Below are positions 5,657-6,005 of a stretch of 6,005 bases of DNA, piece after piece. Position numbers and translations under genes: made by a program. Positions within the stretch are counted from its first letter, which is position 1; the number at the start of each line of letters is the position of its first letter. Origin of the DNA: an uncultured beta proteobacterium (GTDB taxonomy: Bacteria; Pseudomonadota; Gammaproteobacteria; Burkholderiales; Rhodocyclaceae). The notes below the pieces were generated by a model. The model searched no databases. It saw nothing but the letters and a program-made list of their open reading frames with translations, and was not told the origin of the DNA. The stretch lies in contig CAIYYE010000234.1 of the NCBI GenBank assembly GCA_903930395.1, positions 1-6,005 of the forward strand. The letters are read 5' to 3'.

Positions 5657-6005
5657 ATGAGCAAACATCTACTCAACCTGAAACGTTTGATCCTTGTCGC
5701 TGCCATTGGACTAGGCTCACTTGGCGCACAAGGCGGCACGCTCAGCATTTCAACCGTTCCCCTCGGCACCGGTAGCGGCATCAGTGCAAAGCCCAATCTG
5801 GTCTTCATTCTCGACGACTCCGGCAGTATGTCTTCGGACTACACGCCGGACTGGGTCAACGACTCTGTCTGTCAATCGAACATGGCGGCTTTCGGTAGCC
5901 CCGACCCCTACCAATGCTCCCTGGGCGATGTGCTCTTTAACTGGAGCCGCTTCAACAGCCAGTATTACGACCCAGCCATTCGATACTCGCCACCCAAGAA
6001 TGCCG
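5657..6005 (+). CDS. pilY1: PilY1-type pilus tip adhesin, N-terminal part (3' end off window)
   Basis: The first 116 codons are visible and open to the right edge. Residues 1 to about 26 form a signal peptide: basic KHLLNLKR, hydrophobic LILVAAIGLGSLGA and a small-residue cleavage region. Then KPNLVFILDDSGSM at 45-58 is the von Willebrand factor A-like start of PilY1 proteins, with the metal-ion-dependent adhesion site D-x-S-x-S at Asp53, Ser55 and Ser57. Cys72 and Cys87 flank an insertion, and WSRFNSQYYDPAIRYSP at 96-112 is a recognisable PilY1 segment. PilY1 sits at the pilus tip or outer surface and is known in Pseudomonas and Neisseria (PilC) to promote pilus extension, adhesion and surface sensing; its large C-terminal beta-propeller domain lies outside the window. 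The gene follows pilX by 9 nt, consistent with one operon. Confidence 0.9.
   Translation, partial: MSKHLLNLKRLILVAAIGLGSLGAQGGTLSISTVPLGTGSGISAKPNLVFILDDSGSMSSDYTPDWVNDSVCQSNMAAFGSPDPYQCSLGDVLFNWSRFNSQYYDPAIRYSPPKNA

Noticed and set aside
1..6005. Search for CRISPR arrays, insertion sequences, tRNAs, toxin-antitoxin or defence genes
   Set aside because: Nothing of the kind was seen. Gaps are short, all large frames belong to arginine, ribosomal or pilus genes, and no repeated units or element ends were found by eye.

Overview
The window looks like ordinary chromosome from a betaproteobacterium. The Rhodocyclales (Dechloromonas/Azoarcus-like) are my best guess. This rests on the neighbourhood rpsT – DUF3579-type gene – argD – argF, moderate-to-high GC, and a type IV pilus minor-pilin operon of the pilV/W/X/Y1 kind. 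The genus is an inference; I could not run a search. I see no phage, IS element, CRISPR array, tRNA or rRNA.

Positions 1-1418 (minus strand) hold an arginine-biosynthesis unit. argD (acetylornithine aminotransferase) is followed after 3 nt by argF (ornithine carbamoyltransferase), whose 3' part lies beyond the left edge. Together they cover two steps between N-acetylglutamate semialdehyde and citrulline. The 250-nt gap at 1419-1668 is divergent. It holds a candidate argD promoter, a terminator-like hairpin just before the argD ribosome binding site (possible attenuator), and an extended -10 promoter for the plus-strand gene.

Positions 1669-2313 hold a small conserved gene of unknown function (DUF3579-like, plus strand) converging on rpsT (ribosomal protein S20, minus strand). 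The two share one short GC-rich hairpin flanked by A and T runs, most likely a bidirectional terminator.

Positions 2314-2485 are a divergent control region between rpsT and the pilus operon. It contains a good sigma-70-type promoter for rpsT. It also contains two sequences matching the AlgR response-regulator box known from Pseudomonas, which is known there to control the equivalent minor-pilin operon.

Positions 2486-6005 (plus strand) are a tightly packed minor pilin / pilus-tip operon: pilE-like pilin, fimT/gspH, pilV, pilW, pilX and the start of pilY1, the last cut by the right edge. The five pilins each have a prepilin-peptidase site and one hydrophobic N-terminal helix. They are expected to form the priming/tip complex of a type IV pilus that carries the PilY1 adhesin. 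Gene junctions overlap by 4-7 nt or are separated by a few nt, so co-transcription and translational coupling are likely. The most interesting signals are regulatory (AlgR-like boxes, argD leader hairpin) and the repeated acidic, calcium-loop-like motif in FimT and PilW. I did not find a previously undescribed system.
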